Shown here piece after piece: positions 60,525-64,000 of a DNA stretch of 64,000 bases. The position numbers and the translations under genes were made by a program. Position 1 is the first letter of the stretch; every line of letters starts with the position of its first letter. Below the pieces are notes generated by a model that was not told the origin of the DNA, did not search any database, and saw only the letters and a list, made by a program, of their open reading frames with translations. The DNA comes from Lentzea aerocolonigenes (lineage in GTDB: Bacteria; Actinomycetota; Actinomycetes; Mycobacteriales; Pseudonocardiaceae). The DNA is taken from the NCBI RefSeq assembly GCF_000974445.1, contig NZ_BBOJ01000011.1, positions 248,001-312,000 on the forward strand, given 5' to 3'.

Positions 60525-61904
60525 TCAGTACACGACGCGGAAGGTCGCGTCGGCACGGCCGGTCGCGGTCGTGATCTCGTCGATGCGCAGCACGTAGGCC
60601 GAGTGCCGCAGGTAGCGGGTCGGGTAGTTGACCGAGCGGAACGACGACCAGGAGGCGTCAGCGAGGCCGGCGACCTCGGTGAACGTGGCGTCGGCGGCGA
60701 AGATCGAGGTCCCGTCGTTCTGCATGAGCTTGACCTCGAAACCCTGGTGCCGCAGGAAGTAGCCGGGCTTGTTGACCGACTCGAACGACACCGCGTTCGG
60801 ATCGGAGAGGCCGGCCCGCAGCCGCCACTGCGAGTCCTGGTACGGCTCGAACGGCAGCTCGTCGATGCGGCCGACGGAGTCCGCGTGCCTGACGTAGCGG
60901 CCGGGGAAGTTGAGCGACTTGACCCGGTTCCAGCTCGTGCCGCCGTAGCGGGCGAGCAGGCGGTCGCGGTCGGCCGCGGAGATCGGGTGGATCGTGTTGT
61001 GCTTGCCGTTCAACGGCGCGGTGTAGGACTGGCGGCCGACCTTCGTCCACGTCGCCGCGGCGAGGTCGCCCTCCCACAGGTCGAACTTGGCGTTGGGGCA
61101 GTAGGTGTCGGCCCACAGCCACCACTGGCCCGCGGTCAGCGACTTGACCAGCGTCGGCGCCTCGGTGCACCGGTTGTCGCCGATCGCGCCGCTGTAGCGG
61201 GTGAAGCTGCCCGGCTGCAGCGACGTCGAGCGGGCGCCGATGATCCCGGTCGTCGCGTCGTTGCGGTAGTACAGGTAGTTCATCCCGTTGACGTTGGTGA
61301 TCACGTGGGAGTCGATGACGGACGTGCCGGGGTCGAAGAACACGACCGGCGTGGTCGCGGTGACGAAGTCGGTGGTGTAGGCGACGGAGATCACCGCGTG
61401 CGAGCCGCCTGGAGGGACGGTGGAGAACGTGATGCCGTAGGCGTTGCGCGAGGGGTCCCAGTGGAGCGCGGGCGCCCAGCTGAAGGAGGTGGTGTTGGTC
61501 GAGTTGACGTTGAGCAGCCGGTCGGCCGACCAGTTCACCAGATCCGGGGAGGTCCAGACGTGGATGTTCTGGTTGGGTTTGGTGAACGAGCCGCCGACCG
61601 GGATGTCGGTCGCGAGCACGACCCACGTGCCGTTGTTGAGCCGGGTGATGAACGGGTCGCGGATGCCCTTGGTGCCCGCGGTCGGTGTGAGGACGGCGTT
61701 GTTGTCGTTGAGCGGAGTCCACTCCAGACCGTCGTCGCTGACGGCGAGGTGGACGGCGTTGACGTTGCCCGAGCCGTTCTGCGACTCCTTGAAGTACCCC
61801 ATGACGTAGGCGGCATCGGCTGCCTGTGCGGGAGCGGCGCCGACGCTCACCGCGAGCCCTGTTGCGACGAGCCAGCAGACGGCCAGCCGGAGAAGTCTCA
61901 CCAT
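60525..61904 (-). CDS. Secreted GH43-type glycosidase with C-terminal AbfB (CBM42) domain
   Basis: The protein has 459 residues with a signal peptide (LLRLAVCWLVATGLAVSV, AQAAD). The five-bladed propeller region (30-310) has GIRDPFITRLNNGTWVVLATD with the catalytic-base type Asp, SFSWAPALHWD and the central VIDSHVI. An arabinose-binding CBM42 follows (330-459): SLNFPGRYVRHADSVGRIDE, then repeats ending FLRHQGF and YLRHSAYVLRID. It should release arabinose or cleave arabinan/arabinoxylan outside the cell. ATG 61904 has AGAGGAAA about 8 nt upstream. It lies 38 bp downstream of the other GH43 gene and is probably co-transcribed. Confidence 0.85.
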   Translation of the reverse strand: MVRLLRLAVCWLVATGLAVSVGAAPAQAADAAYVMGYFKESQNGSGNVNAVHLAVSDDGLEWTPLNDNNAVLTPTAGTKGIRDPFITRLNNGTWVVLATDIPVGGSFTKPNQNIHVWTSPDLVNWSADRLLNVNSTNTTSFSWAPALHWDPSRNAYGITFSTVPPGGSHAVISVAYTTDFVTATTPVVFFDPGTSVIDSHVITNVNGMNYLYYRNDATTGIIGARSTSLQPGSFTRYSGAIGDNRCTEAPTLVKSLTAGQWWLWADTYCPNAKFDLWEGDLAAATWTKVGRQSYTAPLNGKHNTIHPISAADRDRLLARYGGTSWNRVKSLNFPGRYVRHADSVGRIDELPFEPYQDSQWRLRAGLSDPNAVSFESVNKPGYFLRHQGFEVKLMQNDGTSIFAADATFTEVAGLADASWSSFRSVNYPTRYLRHSAYVLRIDEITTATGRADATFRVVY

Positions 61905-61942
61905 GATCGTTTCCTCTCGCGATCCGTGCTGCCGTGTCCGCA

Positions 61943-63424
61943 TCAGGCGAGGTCCCACTGCTGGACGGCCAGGCCGTTGCAGGTCCACTGCCGGACCTCG
62001 GCGCCGGGCTGCGTGCCCCAGTTGTAGTTGTCCAGGCACAGCCCGCTGTGCTTGTTGACCAGCGTGGTGCGGCCGTTGGTGGTACTCAGCCGCCACTGCT
62101 GGACCGCGAGGCCGTTGCACGTGTACTGCTGCACCGGCGAGCCCGGAGCGGTCGCGAAGTCCTTGTTGTCCAAGCACAATCCGTTGTAGCCGTTGAAGAT
62201 CTCGTAGTAACCGTCGCCCTTCGGCGTGAGGTACCAGTCCTGCACGGCCGCGGTGTTGCAGGTCCACTGCCGGACCTCGGCGCCGGGCTTGAGGCCGAAG
62301 TTGTAGTCGTCCAGGCACAACGCGCTGTGCCGGTTTTTGATGTGCACACGTGCCACCGGACCGCCGGTCTCACCCGAGGGGCCTTGCAGCACGGTGGAGG
62401 TGGAGACCGGGGTGCCGAGGTTCGGCGTGCCGTCGGCGTTCCACGAGATCTTCTGGACGCGGGTGGTGCGGGTCGTGCCGCAGCCCTGCGACGCCGAGTC
62501 GTTGGCGTGGTAGGCGATCCACGTCTCGGAGCCGTCCGGCGAGGTGAAGAACGAGTGGTGGCCGGGGCCGAACACGCCGTTCGCGTCGTTGCGCTCGAAG
62601 ATCGGGTTCTGGAACTTCGACCAGGAGCTCGCTGCCAGCGGGTCGCCGCCCGTGTACTCCAGCATGCCCAGCTTGTAGTTGGGGCCCCAGCACGCGCTGG
62701 CCGAGTAGGTCAGGAACGTGCGGCCGTTGCGCTGCAACGCGAACGACCCCTCGTTGACGTTGCCCTCCTGCCGCTCCCAGGCCAGCGTGGGCGCGGAGAT
62801 GCGGGTGCCGAACGCCGAGACCGACCACGGCGTGTCCATCGGTGCGATGAACAGCGACTGCAGACCGTCCGAGCCGAACGCGGAGAAGTGGAAGTAGTTG
62901 ACGCCGTTGAGCTTGAGCACCGCGCCGTCGATCGCCCAGCCGCCGTTGGGCATCAGGTTGAGGATGCCGCGGTAGGTGTACGGCCCCAACGGGTCACTGC
63001 CCGCGCTCTCCAGGACGTGCGTGCGGCGCTCGCCGAACCCCGCCTTCGGCTGCACCGAGTAGTAGATGTACCAACGGTTGTTGATCTGCTCGAGGTGCGG
63101 CGCCCACATCGTGCAGCAGCCGTCGTTCTGGGTCGCCGTGAAGACCCGCTGCTCCGGCGCGCTGCGCAGGGCGGCGATCGTGGTCGACTTGCGCATCACG
63201 ACGTCCGACGTCCACGTCGTCGCGACGTAGTAGTACGCGCCGTTGTAGGTGACCAGTGTGGGGTCCGCGCTGTTCGGCAGAGGCACGACGGGGTTGACGA
63301 ACGACGGGCCGGGCGCCGCGACTGCGACACCCTGGCCGATCAGGACCGACGACAGCGCTACGAGGAAGCTCGCGACGAGCGACAGCAGACGCCGCGAGGC
63401 TGGACGGGGCCGGGAAGACATCAT
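61943..63424 (-). CDS. Secreted GH43-type arabinofuranosidase/xylosidase with ricin-B (CBM13) domain
   Basis: The protein has 493 residues with a signal peptide (LLSLVASFLVALSSVLIG, AVAAP). The glycosidase has NPVVPLPNSADPTLVTYNGA (base Asp), MWAPHLEQINNRWYIYYS, IDGAVL and NEGSFALQRNG (acid Glu). The C-terminal 130 residues are a beta-trefoil lectin with three QxW-type repeats (VRQWTCN ... QDWYL, QQYTCN ... QQWRL, VRQWTCN ... QQWDL). It hydrolyses arabinose- or xylose-containing plant polymers. Two adjacent Met codons start it; GGAG lies about 6 nt upstream of the first. It heads the two-gene glycosidase transcript. Confidence 0.87.
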   Translation of the reverse strand: MMSSRPRPASRRLLSLVASFLVALSSVLIGQGVAVAAPGPSFVNPVVPLPNSADPTLVTYNGAYYYVATTWTSDVVMRKSTTIAALRSAPEQRVFTATQNDGCCTMWAPHLEQINNRWYIYYSVQPKAGFGERRTHVLESAGSDPLGPYTYRGILNLMPNGGWAIDGAVLKLNGVNYFHFSAFGSDGLQSLFIAPMDTPWSVSAFGTRISAPTLAWERQEGNVNEGSFALQRNGRTFLTYSASACWGPNYKLGMLEYTGGDPLAASSWSKFQNPIFERNDANGVFGPGHHSFFTSPDGSETWIAYHANDSASQGCGTTRTTRVQKISWNADGTPNLGTPVSTSTVLQGPSGETGGPVARVHIKNRHSALCLDDYNFGLKPGAEVRQWTCNTAAVQDWYLTPKGDGYYEIFNGYNGLCLDNKDFATAPGSPVQQYTCNGLAVQQWRLSTTNGRTTLVNKHSGLCLDNYNWGTQPGAEVRQWTCNGLAVQQWDLA

Positions 63425-63631
63425 GATCACTCCGGGGGCCGCAGGGTTTCGGACTCGTGCGGGCTCGCACGACCGCGTTGCACGACACGGGGACAGGCTT
63501 GACCGGCTCCACGGTCCAGTGGCGGCGTCACGCAACGGTGGCGGCGTGGTTCACGCTCAGCAGGGCACCACGATGCGCCCGCCTGACCGCGAGTTCCACC
63601 GGCAACGTCGCACCACCAGGGCGCGGGAGGG

Positions 63632-63663
63632 CGGTGGCCGGGCTGACCACCGCCCGGCCACCG
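63632..63663 (-). terminator. Terminator of the CBM42 gene at the right edge
   Basis: A perfect 12-bp inverted repeat, arms 63632-63643 and 63652-63663, with an 8-nt loop, 26 nt beyond the stop codon at 63689 on the minus strand. The rest of 63425-63631 is the promoter region of the GH43 gene, where a 7-bp inverted repeat (63455-63461/63466-63472) is the only visible symmetry. Confidence 0.75.
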
Positions 63664-63688
63664 AGGTTCGGTTACGACAGGCGGACCG

Positions 63689-64000
63689 TCACTCCAGGAT
63701 GAACGTGGAGTCGGCGCGGGCGACGGTGTCGGTCGCGGTGGTCAGGTTGACGGTGGTGCCGTTGTGGCGCAGGTAGCGGCCGGGGAAGTTCTGCGACTCG
63801 AACGACACCGCCGAACTGTCGGCCAGGCCCGCGCGCTGGAAGAAGCTGGCGTCGTTGCGGAACAGCGCGCTGCCGTCGTTGCGTTCGACCCAGAACTCGT
63901 AGTTGCGGTGCCGCAGGTAGTAGCCGGGGAAGTTGGTCGACTCCAGCGACACCGTGCCGGAGCCGTTGAGGCCGGTCACGATCCGGAACTGCGAGTCCGC
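63689..64000 (-). CDS. AbfB (CBM42) domain, C-terminal end of a gene cut by the window edge
   Basis: About 103 residues are visible, and the frame is open at base 64000. They form the last two trefoil repeats of an arabinose-binding AbfB module: SLESTNFPGYYLRHRNYEFW, NDASFFQRAGL, SFESQNFPGRYLRHNG and a final ADSTFILE. The catalytic part, presumably an arabinofuranosidase, lies outside. With the two GH43 genes it makes a three-gene secreted arabinan-utilisation set in the same orientation, though a terminator separates it from them. Confidence 0.85.
   Translation of the reverse strand, partial: ADSQFRIVTGLNGSGTVSLESTNFPGYYLRHRNYEFWVERNDGSALFRNDASFFQRAGLADSSAVSFESQNFPGRYLRHNGTTVNLTTATDTVARADSTFILE

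Noticed and set aside
1-64000. CRISPR arrays, tRNA/rRNA genes, insertion sequences
   Set aside because: No regularly spaced repeats, cloverleaf-like sequences, transposase motifs or terminal inverted repeats were found; the only mobile-element trace is the integrase relic at 54249-54506.

Overview
This is a high-GC actinomycete chromosome segment, probably from the Pseudonocardiales (a Lentzea- or Saccharothrix-like genome). The grounds are the very high GC, frequent GTG and TTG starts, stop/start-overlapped operons, several probable leaderless genes with a TANNNT box 6-7 nt before the start codon, and gene families typical of that group. The genus is an inference. I found no rRNA, tRNA, CRISPR array or intact mobile element.

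Layout. (1) 1-2714: a tightly coupled small-enzyme operon (DsbA-like, NIPSNAP, CMD-fold, ABM-like, flavin amine oxidase) closed by a strong terminator. (2) 2921-5935: an APC permease, a MerR regulator and a quinone-oxidoreductase-like enzyme with an 18-bp palindrome in front of it. (3) 5931-15786: a compact biosynthetic locus. A chorismatase of apparent 3-hydroxybenzoate-forming type and a flavin halogenase lie divergent from a 2428-residue PKS with domains AL-ACP-KS-AT-DH-KR-ACP-TE. The simplest reading is a halogenated 3-hydroxycinnamate-type acyl chain, released by a thioesterase whose nucleophile position is Cys instead of Ser. (4) 15793-25781: a secreted M15 peptidase, then a complete urea carboxylase/allophanate hydrolase operon with its permease, two helper proteins and a TetR regulator. 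(5) 25772-31859: a Pls/PosA-type membrane NRPS translationally coupled to a SET-domain methyltransferase, next to a PucR regulator. This is probably a homopoly-amino-acid system.

(6) 32255-41084: a PLD-like protein, an LRPF-type membrane protein, a methyltransferase, a two-component system, a lipoprotein with all six copper ligands of peptidylglycine hydroxylating monooxygenase, a DoxX-Rieske fusion and an orphan NarL-type regulator. (7) 41525-44752: a CPA1 antiporter, a structured leader RNA candidate, an antisense 27-residue membrane peptide and a CBS plus SLC13/NhaD-like operon. Together this is a cation-homeostasis block. (8) 44969-48228: a decayed cluster in which a truncated carbamoyltransferase abuts an internally deleted adenylation domain, with the intact MFS exporter still coupled to it. 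(9) 48320-56163: pyridoxal kinase, a small anchored protein, a secreted lectin/toxin-like protein, an ECF sigma factor with its partner, an integrase relic and an aldo-keto reductase under a TetR-type operator. (10) 56242-64000: a double glycosyltransferase with a HemN-like radical SAM enzyme and a PIG-L relic behind it, a LacI-type operator, and a secreted arabinan-degrading set (two GH43-type enzymes plus a CBM42 domain cut by the window edge).

The best candidates for undescribed biology are the chorismatase-halogenase-PKS locus with the Cys thioesterase, the SET plus Pls/PosA pair, the copper monooxygenase-like lipoprotein, and the leader RNA upstream of the CBS-SLC13 operon.
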